From SIG480 sp045539475 (GTDB lineage: Bacteria > Bacillota > Clostridia > Oscillospirales > JAAYXM01), in NCBI GenBank assembly GCA_045539475.1, contig JAZQFJ010000037.1:1-14605 (forward strand): a stretch of 14,605 bases of DNA, given 5' to 3'. Under the pieces are notes generated by a model. It had not been told where the DNA came from and did not search any database. It was given only the letters and a program-made list of their open reading frames with translations. Of the stretch, positions 1 to 7,418 are shown piece by piece. Made by a program: the position numbers and the translations under genes. Positions within the stretch are counted from its first letter, which is position 1. Each line of letters begins with the position of its first letter.

Positions 1-109
1 ATTGATAAAAACATGCAAACAGCATTTTACTCAAGTATCCATTGAAAAAGACGTAGCGAAACCTCGACCGAAAACAATCTACGCAAAAAGTGAGGAACCA
101 AACACATGA
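1..109 (+). CDS. C-terminal end of an unidentified protein (5' end outside window)
   Basis: The frame starting at base 2 is open from the window edge to a TGA at 107-109, giving about 35 residues ending AKSEEPNT. The stop overlaps the ATG of the next gene as ATGA, the usual sign of translational coupling. The codons (many AAA and GAA) resemble the neighbouring genes. The fragment is Lys-rich and hydrophilic with no recognisable motif. It could be chance, since the fragment is short; another frame stops at 43-45. Confidence 0.5.
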   Translation, partial: LIKTCKQHFTQVSIEKDVAKPRPKTIYAKSEEPNT

Positions 110-1209
110 TTGACACACAAAACAGTCATCACCGCAACAAAATTCCGAAATATTTATATCGAACCGAAAATGCTTACGGAAGCGGTGAGCGCGACTTAAG
201 AGCCATTGTCGAATACGAAGTATTCGAGCTCGGCAACACCGATATTTTCGATTATATACTGAAACATTATGATTTCGAAAAATATAATCTCCAAAGCGGA
301 TTTCTCAACACACTGCAAACAATGCGTGAAATGAATGGTGACAGCGATCCCGAAAGTGTAGAATCATTCGAAAGAGTGACTAACGATATCGGAAAAAATA
401 CCGCAAAAAAGGTATTTATAGATTCCGTCATGGACCTCATCAGATATATTACCGGCAAAAATATCCAATACGGATTATGGCTTGCCGAAAAAGACGCTGT
501 TATTCGATTCTATAATAATATGTCAAAAGAAAACATTGACACTTATAGAACGAGTGATGTTATTTTATCGGACCTCAACGAAGATGGCTTCTTGTTCGGA
601 TACGAAGAAAAACCAAAACCGGTCAGCCCGTACGACGAAATCGCAAAACTGGAAATTCTTCTTGATAAAAAGATAACAGATATTGAAAATGATATCGAAG
701 AAAAAGAAGATACGCGTCTTAAATACGAAAACAAGGTTTGCGGCAAAATCGACAAAGCGTTCAACAAATACGGTGGACTCGTCAGCGCTATGGAGCACAT
801 CAATAAAGCTTTGACAGAAACAACGCCCGAAAAATGGAAAGCATTCCAAACACTTAAACACACGAACACCGCCGCAAAATGCAGCGTAAGGTTCGACGGA
901 CGACGCCCTGATGATAGTTCTTCAATACCGATTATTCTAACAAAAGAAAACAGTACAAACCCTTATGATATCAGCGCTCTGCGTTTTGACTTCATAAAAA
1001 GAACTGTCACCGCAATAAACGATATAGAACATATTGTCACTTTCCGGCTTACGCCTGAAAACATATTTTCCGTTGAATATAACACACTATCCACAAAACA
1101 AACACTTGACAACAAATGCAAAGCATTGACACAAATCGATGATTTGCTCGATTCGTTTGTAGAACAAATGCCGAAATTTGTCGAAGCGTTTACAAAAATA
1201 GAACCCTAA
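106..1209 (+). CDS. Hypothetical cytoplasmic protein with central coiled coil
   Basis: A 367-residue protein that I do not recognise. The ATG at 106 follows a TGAGGAA ribosome binding site at 91-97 and overlaps the stop of the preceding frame. There is no signal peptide or membrane segment. Residues about 180-215 form a charged, Lys/Glu-rich stretch that should be a coiled coil (KKITDIENDIEEKEDTR). Residues about 117-137 carry an aromatic segment (IQYGLWLAEKDAVIRFY). The C-terminal third (about 260-330) alternates hydrophobic and polar residues like a beta-rich domain. It lies 16 bp upstream of the next gene and is probably co-transcribed with it. Codons are strongly biased to AAA and GAA. 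That it is a gene is near certain; its function is unknown. Confidence 0.9.
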   Translation: MIDTQNSHHRNKIPKYLYRTENAYGSGERDLRAIVEYEVFELGNTDIFDYILKHYDFEKYNLQSGFLNTLQTMREMNGDSDPESVESFERVTNDIGKNTAKKVFIDSVMDLIRYITGKNIQYGLWLAEKDAVIRFYNNMSKENIDTYRTSDVILSDLNEDGFLFGYEEKPKPVSPYDEIAKLEILLDKKITDIENDIEEKEDTRLKYENKVCGKIDKAFNKYGGLVSAMEHINKALTETTPEKWKAFQTLKHTNTAAKCSVRFDGRRPDDSSSIPIILTKENSTNPYDISALRFDFIKRTVTAINDIEHIVTFRLTPENIFSVEYNTLSTKQTLDNKCKALTQIDDLLDSFVEQMPKFVEAFTKIEP

Positions 1210-1225
1210 AAGGAGAAAACCACAC

Positions 1226-1624
1226 ATGGGGGAAACAACCTATAACAGCGGCAATGACGCTAACAACATCTCACACAACGCAAGCGACATCATGAAGCGA
1301 TTCGCAAATGATGTCAGAAACTATGAAAACAACGGAACAAAAATCGACGCCGCCCTTCAATGTGTATCGTTCGACGGAAATATCGAATTCCGAACACTAA
1401 GCGACTCACCTGAAAGAGCCGTCGGCGTCACCTTAGTCGGTCTGGTACAATTCATAAGAAGAAATGTGCCTGACGAAAAAGAAGCCGCGAAAATGTTATC
1501 CTACGTTGTCAACGACCTGATGAACATATTGTCGAAATGGTCGCAAAACACAAACATGACAATGCAGGACCTTGCGGATAACATCAATAAACATCCGTTC
1601 AAATTCATCGACTTCAAAAATTAA
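1226..1624 (+). CDS. Small hypothetical protein
   Basis: A 132-residue protein starting at ATG 1226, with an AAAGGAG ribosome binding site around 1208-1215. It is soluble, with no signal peptide or membrane helix. The first 30 residues are Asn/Ser-rich. Residues about 70-115 are probably alpha-helical (the VQFIRRNVPDEKEAAKMLSY region). It follows the 367-residue gene after 16 bp and precedes a new promoter, so it is the last gene of the first unit. I see no family signature. Confidence 0.85.
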   Translation: MGETTYNSGNDANNISHNASDIMKRFANDVRNYENNGTKIDAALQCVSFDGNIEFRTLSDSPERAVGVTLVGLVQFIRRNVPDEKEAAKMLSYVVNDLMNILSKWSQNTNMTMQDLADNINKHPFKFIDFKN

Positions 1625-1651
1625 ACTTTTTGTTAATATGAAAGCAAACCG

Positions 1652-1679
1652 TTGACTGCAATATAACTTGTGTGATAAA
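1652..1679 (+). promoter_or_regulatory. Sigma-A type promoter for the surface-protein gene
   Basis: TTGACT at 1652-1657 and an extended -10 (TG at 1671-1672, then GATAAA at 1674-1679) are separated by 16 bp. The gene start lies 38 bp downstream, with AGAGG at 1706-1710. No terminator hairpin separates the preceding gene, so the surface protein may also receive read-through. Confidence 0.6.
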
Positions 1680-1717
1680 ATCAAAACAACAAAAAAGAAA
1701 AAAAAAGAGGTTTCACT

Positions 1718-2722
1718 ATGAAAAGATTCATATCAATCCTGTGTGCGTTGACGTTGATTGCTTCGTTCGCGACAATAGCGGCAAACGCTGAAAAAAAGGG
1801 CGTCACGGAACTCAAACTAAACGAAGGCGATAAGGTCAAATACACGCTCAAACTCGGAGATATTGAAAAGCCTGTCTTAGGCTGCGACTTCTCGGTATAT
1901 TACGACGAATCCGCAATGAGTATTGATTCATTCGCCGATTTCACCAACAGCACAAATGAAGACGACTGGGAATGCCTCGTCAACACAAAAGCAGACAATG
2001 AAATCATAGGTAACTGGAGTATTATCAGGGGCGTTGACTTCAGCAAAGAAAGAAATATGCTTACAGTCAACTTCACCGCGAAAAAAGATACAACGACAAA
2101 TATCCGATATTTCATTCGCTATCTGTATGACGAAAACGTCTTTAACGCCGGTAAAAAACAAATCGAAAAATATACCTTCAAATGCGACGTTTCTGTAAAC
2201 GGAACACCTGTTATTGAAAACGGCAATCCTGAGCTTGAAACCGAAACGGAACAAAAACAAGGAACCTTCGTTAACTCACCGACAGGTGACAGTGCCGATG
2301 CTGACACGAGCATAAAGGGGACCGTAGGAAATATCGAAGAGCGTAAGAAAAACTACAAGGCTACGAACAACGAAAGTTACGAAGTCCATCCCGAAAACAA
2401 AACAAACGAAAACACAGCCAATGATAACAATGATAACAAGCCGAATGAAAACACAAGCAGCTCATCGTCAAAAACTGAAGACAAAACAGAAGCTTCCGAA
2501 AAAGAAAGCACAACAAAAGAAACAACGCCCATAAAAAATGGAACAACAAATGAAACATCTGCCGCAACAACTATTGCGACAGCTGCCACAAAGCATATAT
2601 CCACACCAATTGAAGCACAGAGCGGAATGAAAACATCCCCTCTCGTATGGATAATCCCTTGTGTGATTGTGCTCGTCGGCGGCGGCGTCGGGTTCTACTT
2701 CTGGAAAAAGAAAAAGACATAA
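1718..2722 (+). CDS. Secreted membrane-anchored surface protein with cohesin-like domain
   Basis: A 334-residue protein with a signal peptide (residues 1-24, charged MKR start, AANA cleavage site), a folded domain at about 28-160, a low-complexity Thr/Ser/Asn/Glu/Lys linker at about 170-300, one membrane helix at about 309-329, and a KKKKT tail that should stay in the cytoplasm. The folded domain begins with VTELKLNEGDKVKYTLKL and continues GCDFSVYYDESAMSI, which resembles the first strands of cohesin-like beta-sandwiches common in ruminococcal surface proteins. No sortase motif or dockerin is visible. The likely role is display of a binding domain at the cell surface; the ligand is unknown. 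It has its own promoter and terminator, so it is a separate transcription unit. The cohesin assignment rests on pattern only. Confidence 0.85.
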   Translation: MKRFISILCALTLIASFATIAANAEKKGVTELKLNEGDKVKYTLKLGDIEKPVLGCDFSVYYDESAMSIDSFADFTNSTNEDDWECLVNTKADNEIIGNWSIIRGVDFSKERNMLTVNFTAKKDTTTNIRYFIRYLYDENVFNAGKKQIEKYTFKCDVSVNGTPVIENGNPELETETEQKQGTFVNSPTGDSADADTSIKGTVGNIEERKKNYKATNNESYEVHPENKTNENTANDNNDNKPNENTSSSSSKTEDKTEASEKESTTKETTPIKNGTTNETSAATTIATAATKHISTPIEAQSGMKTSPLVWIIPCVIVLVGGGVGFYFWKKKKT

Positions 2723-2728
2723 AAACAA

Positions 2729-2757
2729 CGCCCTCGATACCGAGGGCGCGTTTCTTT
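2729..2757 (+). terminator. Rho-independent terminator after the surface-protein gene
   Basis: An 8-bp perfect GC-rich stem (2729-2736 with 2741-2748) around the loop ATAC is followed by CG and TTTCTTT at 2751-2757. It lies 6 bp after the stop codon and ends that transcription unit. Confidence 0.85.
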
Positions 2758-2778
2758 AGAATACAATAACGAAACCTC

Positions 2779-2808
2779 TTGACAAACACAGCATAAAAAT
2801 AGTAAAAT
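2779..2808 (+). promoter_or_regulatory. Promoter for the accessory protein / TelA unit
   Basis: A consensus -35 TTGACA (2779-2784) and a -10 TAAAAT (2803-2808) are spaced by 18 bp, just after the terminator of the previous unit. The ribosome binding site AAAGGAG (about 2810-2815) and ATG 2824 follow closely, leaving a very short leader. Confidence 0.7.
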
Positions 2809-2823
2809 CAAAGGAGAACAAAC

Positions 2824-3426
2824 ATGGCAGACTATGTATCCGCGCACAGAACAAGTTATTTCCGTGTGACAGACGAAGACGCTTATGAAAAGCTATGCAA
2901 AGGTCTTGTCGGAGTAGACGAATTCTTCTCTGAAGAAAAACCTGACGGGCTGTATCACGGTTTCGGCGGTTTCCAAACAGCGGAGTATTCCATCCCTCCG
3001 AGTCAGCATCCCGACGTTATCGAACTACTCAATACGAATAAGCCTATCTGTATATGCGCACGCAAAAGCCCTCCTTACACAGATAAAAAAGAATGTACTT
3101 TTAATCCGTTAACAGAAGAACAGCTCAAAGACATTGACAAATTCGATGAGTTGTACAACGAAAACGGAATCTGTATATACAGCAGATGGGATGACATCGC
3201 AGACCTCGCCGTCGACGACAGCTTCGTCTCAAAACTTCAAAAAATTCTCCATCCCGATGACGCCTTCATCTATATTGAAGCCGGTCACGAAAATCTCCGT
3301 TATGTCAGTGGTTCGGCCGTTATCGCAACACGCGATAACATGAAATATATATCCCTTGGTGGAATCATCGAATCCACGATAAAAGAATTCCTCGGCGATA
3401 ATGCGTCAGTGGAATACACATATTAG
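2824..3426 (+). CDS. Accessory protein of the 'RTxYFxV...AFIYxExGHExLRY' type
   Basis: A 200-residue soluble protein. It starts with HRTSYFRVTDEDAY (residues 8-21) and has AFIYIEAGHENLRYVSGSAV near residues 147-166. From memory, this pairing of an N-terminal RTxYFxVxDE motif with a C-terminal AFIYxExGHExLRY motif marks an unnamed family often seen in Firmicutes conjugative elements and phages; no function is established that I know of. A GFGGF segment lies near residues 46-50. It is the first gene after promoter 2779-2808 and is followed by telA after 23 bp, so the two are co-transcribed. Codon use is intermediate between the AAA/GAA-rich hypotheticals and telA. Confidence 0.88.
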   Translation: MADYVSAHRTSYFRVTDEDAYEKLCKGLVGVDEFFSEEKPDGLYHGFGGFQTAEYSIPPSQHPDVIELLNTNKPICICARKSPPYTDKKECTFNPLTEEQLKDIDKFDELYNENGICIYSRWDDIADLAVDDSFVSKLQKILHPDDAFIYIEAGHENLRYVSGSAVIATRDNMKYISLGGIIESTIKEFLGDNASVEYTY

Positions 3427-3449
3427 AAACAGAAAGGAAACACACAAAC

Positions 3450-4631
3450 ATGGCTATTGATTTAGTGCTCGACACCGCAGATGAAACACCTGCGGCAACC
3501 GCTTCCTCCGAAGCGAACGAAACCGCTCTTCTTGCCAAGGTCGAAGACCTCACACCTGAGGAACAGGCAAAAGTAGAGGCTTTTGCCAATAAGATTGACC
3601 TGCATAAGACCGAGATAACCACAAATTACGGCTCTACCGTCCGAAAACAGTCTGCTGCCGTGTCCTCCAAGACGTTAGCTAATGTCAAAACAAAGGACAC
3701 AGGCGCTGTCTCCGACCTTCTGGTCGAAATGGTCGCCGTTATGAACGGCACCAACAAAAGTGATGAAAAAGCTTCCGGCATCCTTGAGAGATTTCTCAAA
3801 AAGGTCAAGGGCGAGGTCACCGTATTCCGTACCAAGAACGAGAGCGTAGAACATACGCTGGAACGTATCGAGAAACAGCTTGAAGGTCACAAGCTGATTC
3901 TCCAAAAGGACATCAACATGCTCGATGACCTCTACAATGAGAACTGGGAAATCTACAAAGGTCTTACCTTATACATCAAAGCGGGCGAAATCGCCATCGA
4001 AAAAGCGAAGACAGACCTCACCGAGATGTACTCGGCCGCAAGAAGCTCCGGTCGTCCCGAAGACGCTGTCAAAGCTGACGACTTCTCTGCTCAAATCGAT
4101 GAATTCGACAAGCAGATTGACGCTCTCCGCCGCACACGTGCCGTATGCTTACAATCAGCGCCGCGTATCAAGTCTGTTCAGCGTATGGATACCGCTCTTA
4201 CGCGCAAGCTCCAGACGTCCATTATGGATATGCTGCCGTTATGGCGCAATCAGCTCGCGCAGTCCATTGCGCAGGAGCATACCATTAAGGCCGCCGAAGC
4301 AGCCAACGCTGTTGACGACATGACCAACAAGATGCTTCGTGAAGGAGCCAAACAGTTCCATACAGCGGTTGTCGAATCCGCTAAAGCTTCCCAGAGAAGC
4401 TCTATCGACACAGAAACCATCGACTTCGTTTACAACGAAGTCATCGCCGCTGTATCCGACGTTATGTCCATCGAAGAAGAGGGACGCCGTCAGCGTGCAG
4501 CCGCCGTGCAGGTTCTTGCCGACTCCGAGAAGAAACTCGTATCGGGTATTCTCAACGCGGCGAAACCTAAAGCTGACAATGTTGTCGACACCACAGGTGT
4601 CGACGTAACAGAAGAAGAACCTCTGTCTTAA
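3450..4631 (+). CDS. telA: TelA family (toxic anion resistance-type) protein
   Basis: A 393-residue cytoplasmic, almost wholly helical protein of normal length for the TelA family. Residues 110-230 are long amphipathic helices. Residues 262-270 (LPLWRNQLA) begin the conserved C-terminal half, which continues with the AxxAxxxVDDMTNKML segment (about 283-296), SIDTETIDFVYNEVI (318-332) and an EEEGRRQR patch (342-349). These match the family pattern of an LPxWKxQ motif, a VDIETL motif and an EGxxxR motif. The family is named for tellurite resistance but is widely linked to membrane stress and to XpaC, Ter and VWA proteins; the molecular mechanism is not settled. The GAAAGGAAA ribosome binding site is at 3432-3440. 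It uses AAG and GAG far more than its neighbours, suggesting stronger expression or a different origin. Confidence 0.93.
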   Translation: MAIDLVLDTADETPAATASSEANETALLAKVEDLTPEEQAKVEAFANKIDLHKTEITTNYGSTVRKQSAAVSSKTLANVKTKDTGAVSDLLVEMVAVMNGTNKSDEKASGILERFLKKVKGEVTVFRTKNESVEHTLERIEKQLEGHKLILQKDINMLDDLYNENWEIYKGLTLYIKAGEIAIEKAKTDLTEMYSAARSSGRPEDAVKADDFSAQIDEFDKQIDALRRTRAVCLQSAPRIKSVQRMDTALTRKLQTSIMDMLPLWRNQLAQSIAQEHTIKAAEAANAVDDMTNKMLREGAKQFHTAVVESAKASQRSSIDTETIDFVYNEVIAAVSDVMSIEEEGRRQRAAAVQVLADSEKKLVSGILNAAKPKADNVVDTTGVDVTEEEPLS

Positions 4632-4656
4632 CAGAGAAGAAAGGAGATATACCTCT

Positions 4657-4773
4657 ATGCCTATTGACAGATTCCGCAAGGAAGAAGACGGGAGAACCGA
4701 GCATGAAGGCGGTTCTTTCGTTCACGAAAGAGAAGACCATACCACCCGTGTATCTGACTTAGAATTGGTCTAA
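4657..4773 (+). CDS. 38-residue mini-protein downstream of telA
   Basis: ATG 4657 follows an excellent AAAGGAGATAT ribosome binding site (4640-4650) and reads 38 codons to TAA 4771-4773. The product is hydrophilic and rich in Arg, Glu, His and Asp (begins MPIDRFRKEEDGRTEHEGG), with no membrane segment. Mixed AAG/GAA/GAG codons match telA rather than the hypothetical genes. It lies 25 bp after telA and 7 bp before a strong hairpin, so it is the last gene of that unit. I do not recognise it; a small TelA partner or regulator is a guess from position alone. Confidence 0.72.
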   Translation: MPIDRFRKEEDGRTEHEGGSFVHEREDHTTRVSDLELV

Positions 4774-4780
4774 CAAGCAA

Positions 4781-4805
4781 AACCGCCCCTTTCATAGGGG
4801 CGGTT
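4781..4805 (+). terminator. Strong hairpin after the telA unit, without a T-run on the + strand
   Basis: A perfect 10-bp GC-rich stem (4781-4790 with 4796-4805) surrounds a 5-base loop. The following + strand bases (ACTCCATTCTC) are not a proper T-tract, while the minus strand would read into TTTTGCTTG. It may therefore terminate weakly on the + strand, protect the 3' end of telA mRNA, or stop antisense transcripts. No obvious promoter is seen between it and the next gene, which suggests read-through. Confidence 0.6.
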
Positions 4806-4853
4806 ACTCCATTCTCATATCAACCACGAAAAAGAAAGAAAGGGAAAAACAAA

Positions 4854-5618
4854 GTGAAATTCCCCAAACTACCCATATTTACACTAATTATCGCCATACT
4901 CGGCGCGATCGGAATTGGTATCACCTCTGTAAGCAATCCCGAAATGATTGTGACCATCGGTATAAGAACTGTTGAAACATGGCACACAATTGCCATCACA
5001 ACAACAGCCCTCGCAGGCGCGGCAACAATTTTATCCCTTGTTCCGTACACAAGAAAGACCATCAAGCTCAAACAGATTAACGGAAAACACCGACAAATGC
5101 TCGATGATAAAATAAAAAGTGACAAGCAAGCGTTTGACGATTACGCAAAAGACAGTTTAAATCCTGCTTTAGCGAGAAAAAGACTGCTGAGTCTGAAAGA
5201 ACACAATGCCGACATAAGCAAAACTGTTGATTCCTGCGTCAATCAAATGGACAAAATGGACCGATACCAAGAAAAGCTCCAAACATTGATTGACGCAAAC
5301 GAGGCCATTTATCTCAACGATACCATATCAGCGCTCGACAACACTGAAAAGCGCATGTGCAAAAACTACAGAAGCGTTATTAACTGCCTGATGTTATTTG
5401 AAGACGGCAACGAAACTATGACCGATTTCGACGAAAACATTATTGCAAACGCTATCAAAGCAAACGATAATGAGCTCGATACTGTAGGAAAACTCATAAG
5501 ATATGCTGTCAACTATATCAACAACTATGAACAAAATGGTATAGAAGACAGAAGCGAGTTGGATTCATGGCTGAAGATTATGTCTGAGGTCGACAAAAAA
5601 GATGACCTTACCATATAA
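4854..5618 (+). CDS. Two-TM coiled-coil membrane protein, XpaC-like layout
   Basis: A 254-residue protein beginning with GTG 4854, preceded by GAAAGGG (about 4837-4843). Two membrane helices lie at residues about 7-27 and 44-64, separated by a short loop, and are followed by a basic stretch (TRKTIKLKQ) and a long helical, charged cytoplasmic region to the end. That layout and the position beside telA recall XpaC-type (5-bromo-4-chloroindolyl phosphate hydrolysis) proteins, which commonly accompany TelA in Firmicutes. I do not see a diagnostic sequence motif, so the link is architectural. An inferred role is membrane anchoring or tethering of a TelA complex. The DNA is AAA/GAA-rich, unlike telA. 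Confidence 0.85.
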   Translation: MKFPKLPIFTLIIAILGAIGIGITSVSNPEMIVTIGIRTVETWHTIAITTTALAGAATILSLVPYTRKTIKLKQINGKHRQMLDDKIKSDKQAFDDYAKDSLNPALARKRLLSLKEHNADISKTVDSCVNQMDKMDRYQEKLQTLIDANEAIYLNDTISALDNTEKRMCKNYRSVINCLMLFEDGNETMTDFDENIIANAIKANDNELDTVGKLIRYAVNYINNYEQNGIEDRSELDSWLKIMSEVDKKDDLTI

Positions 5619-5672
5619 CAAAATACCAAAAAATCACAACATCTATAAAATCGCGCAAAAACAGGAGGAAAA

Positions 5673-6101
5673 ATGAACAACCGCAATCTTACGCTATGCG
5701 TAACGCTCGATAACAAACGGTTCATCAACTGCAGAATTGCGAACATCAAGTTCCGACTCAGCAATAATCGATATATCGACATTGCCGCGTTCGGAACAAA
5801 TAATCGCATTCTCAACGATACCGTTGAAATTACAACGACTCTTGCGTTAACCGGTGTGACATATGATGTCGCAAAGAACACATCCGAACAAAAAACGCCC
5901 GTTGAACCCGTCATCAGTCTCAATCAGATCATCGGGATTGAAAAAATCGAACTTCTTGTTCCTAATCACACAGAAAACGAACCCGTTGCTGTAAAATCCA
6001 TGGAAATCAAAATTCCTAATCTGTTTGACGGGGACAACAACATCATTTCCATTCCGCACGACATTTGCGCAAGCGCGAATATACACAAAACCATCGCCTG
6101 A
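5673..6101 (+). CDS. Hypothetical beta-rich protein
   Basis: A 142-residue soluble protein with a strong AGGAGG ribosome binding site (5664-5669). It consists mostly of alternating hydrophobic/polar segments typical of beta-strands (LTLCVTLDNKRF, VEITTTLALTGVTYDV, IEKIELLVPN, VKSMEIKIPN). No signal peptide or membrane helix is present. It lies 54 bp after the two-TM gene and 20 bp before the acidic mini-protein, within a continuous + strand series. I do not recognise it. Confidence 0.85.
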   Translation: MNNRNLTLCVTLDNKRFINCRIANIKFRLSNNRYIDIAAFGTNNRILNDTVEITTTLALTGVTYDVAKNTSEQKTPVEPVISLNQIIGIEKIELLVPNHTENEPVAVKSMEIKIPNLFDGDNNIISIPHDICASANIHKTIA

Positions 6102-6121
6102 CAACAAAAAGGAGGATAACT

Positions 6122-6253
6122 ATGCCTTATGGTGACGACCCCGGCTTCGACATGGCCATGCGTGACTTTGAAGAAGCCAACTACCCCGATGACTATGATG
6201 ATTACGACGACGAATATTATGACGAGGAGTACGACGAATACGATGGATACTAA
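6122..6253 (+). CDS. 43-residue Asp/Tyr/Glu-rich acidic mini-protein
   Basis: ATG 6122 is placed by a near-ideal AAAGGAGGAT ribosome binding site (6108-6117); a longer in-frame extension to 6065 would lie inside the previous gene and is rejected. The product begins MPYGDDPGFDMAMRDFEE and ends in a run made almost entirely of D, Y and E (residues 21-43), giving an extreme negative charge. Such tails can mimic nucleic acid or bind basic partners, but no homologue is recognised. Its last codons contain the ATG of the next gene (ATGGATACTAA, 6243-6253), so the two are translationally coupled. Confidence 0.75.
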   Translation: MPYGDDPGFDMAMRDFEEANYPDDYDDYDDEYYDEEYDEYDGY

Positions 6254-6812
6254 AAACAAGCATACTGTCAAAATCCACGAACCGCGAAAAATCCTCTGGT
6301 CAAATTTATCGGAATATATCCGATTCGTCATTGACATCCCAGGAATCTATGCCGAAACGCCTGAAGCAAAAACTGACGAACAGCTGTTCGAAAGCATCAA
6401 ACAATCAAAGCTTGACGACATCATGCGACGTATCAGAAGCGATATCAATTCCTATATGTACGCCTATAACAACGTTGTCATGTTCGAAGTGTGGGACAAC
6501 AACCCTAACGTAGTTCACTTCACCGACTTCAGTTCAAAAGATATCAGCAACGCGTTCACGCTGCTCACACCAACAGGCAACATACCAAATATCGTCTACG
6601 GCGTAGATTCATACAAAAACCTTGTTGCGAAAGAATACAGAAAGTTCTTCACAACAAACGAAACAGTAACGATACGTTATCTGTTCCGGGCATTAAAAGA
6701 GAACATTACACCGAAACAGTATGACAACCTTGTTGAATACTGCATGAATGATTATCTTACGCAGCAAGATATATCCAGATACACAGACGCCATCGGATAC
6801 CGTCTTGTGTGA
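6243..6812 (+). CDS. 'ILWSN' family accessory protein, divergent paralogue
   Basis: A 189-residue protein starting at ATG 6243 inside the end of the acidic mini-protein; the same frame is open further upstream, but that part only mirrors the mini-protein in another frame. The nearest ribosome-binding match (GAGGAG, about 6224-6229) is 13 bp away, consistent with coupling. Residues 9-19 (KIHEPRKILWS) and the C-terminal LTQQDISRYTDAIGY match the following gene, showing paralogy. The middle LWNG and HHDGTNYYLYR motifs of that family are lost or strongly altered here. No membrane segment. The family is, from memory, widespread but uncharacterised in Clostridia mobile elements. Confidence 0.85.
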   Translation: MDTKNKHTVKIHEPRKILWSNLSEYIRFVIDIPGIYAETPEAKTDEQLFESIKQSKLDDIMRRIRSDINSYMYAYNNVVMFEVWDNNPNVVHFTDFSSKDISNAFTLLTPTGNIPNIVYGVDSYKNLVAKEYRKFFTTNETVTIRYLFRALKENITPKQYDNLVEYCMNDYLTQQDISRYTDAIGYRLV

Positions 6813-6827
6813 AGAAAAGGAAGAACG

Positions 6828-7394
6828 ATGTCCACTCAAATTACAATACGAGAACCCAAAGTCATTTTATGGTCAAACTATATGGACGATTTTGCTAAAA
6901 TCCCCCGTATCAGCCGTATCATAAACTCATATTCACATGTCAACGAAGCCGATGACGATGCGCTTGGCTATCTCATGGCACAAGAAATCGACGACGAATT
7001 AAGCAGAATGCTGTCAGAATTCAAAGAGGAAACGCCCTATGCGGCAGACGATATTGTCGCAATTGGAACCCTGAACCTCTGGAACGGACAAAAGCTCGGT
7101 TACAAATGCCTCGATTCATCCGACATCGGAGAAATTTTCGAAACAGCTCAGGGTGACTTCACAACATGGGGCCTCACAGCCAACAAAGACATTGTATGTG
7201 TCGACCGGCATCATGACGGCACAAACTACTATTTGTACCGTTCATTCAAACCCCATATCACAGACACACAACAGGAAAACTTCCTGACAAAGATTTACGA
7301 GAGAAAATTGACACAGCGAGACATCTCAAGATATACCCATCGCATCGGAGATTACTTCTTGTCAGATCAAACTCTCGTCAATATTTACAGTTAA
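6828..7394 (+). CDS. 'ILWSN/LWNG/HHDGTN' family accessory protein
   Basis: A 188-residue soluble protein. Visible motifs in order: REPKVILWSN (8-17), an acidic helical middle, GTLNLWNGQKLGYK (80-93), RHHDGTNYYLYR (127-138), and LTQRDISRYTHRIGDY (161-176). I recognise this set as an unnamed family frequently carried by Firmicutes conjugative elements and phages; no biochemical role is known to me. The conserved His-His-Asp-Gly-Thr-Asn patch could be a binding or catalytic site (inference). It lies 15 bp after its divergent paralogue, with GAAAAGGAAG as ribosome binding site (about 6813-6822). The DNA just past its stop contains a decayed copy of its own 3' end. Confidence 0.9.
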   Translation: MSTQITIREPKVILWSNYMDDFAKIPRISRIINSYSHVNEADDDALGYLMAQEIDDELSRMLSEFKEETPYAADDIVAIGTLNLWNGQKLGYKCLDSSDIGEIFETAQGDFTTWGLTANKDIVCVDRHHDGTNYYLYRSFKPHITDTQQENFLTKIYERKLTQRDISRYTHRIGDYFLSDQTLVNIYS

Positions 7395-7403
7395 AATCTC
7401 TGC
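7341..7403 (+). repeat. Imperfect direct repeat, copy 1 (3' end of the ILWSN gene)
   Basis: The 18 bases at 7341-7358, coding for RIGDYF, recur exactly at 7419-7436, 78 bp downstream. Similarity then continues through the stop codon and past it with small gaps. Copy 1 ends in a small 6-bp hairpin (7398-7403 with 7408-7413) with no T-run. Confidence 0.75.
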
Positions 7404-7418
7404 TATCGCAGAGCAGAC

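Noticed and set aside
543..869. Overlapping minus-strand frames of about 100 residues, rich in Phe and Ser
   Set aside because: They mirror the coiled-coil part of the 367-residue gene; the composition is what GAA/AAA-rich DNA gives on the other strand.
4239..4679. 146-residue open frame on the minus strand
   Set aside because: It is antisense to the well-supported telA 3' half and the 38-residue gene.
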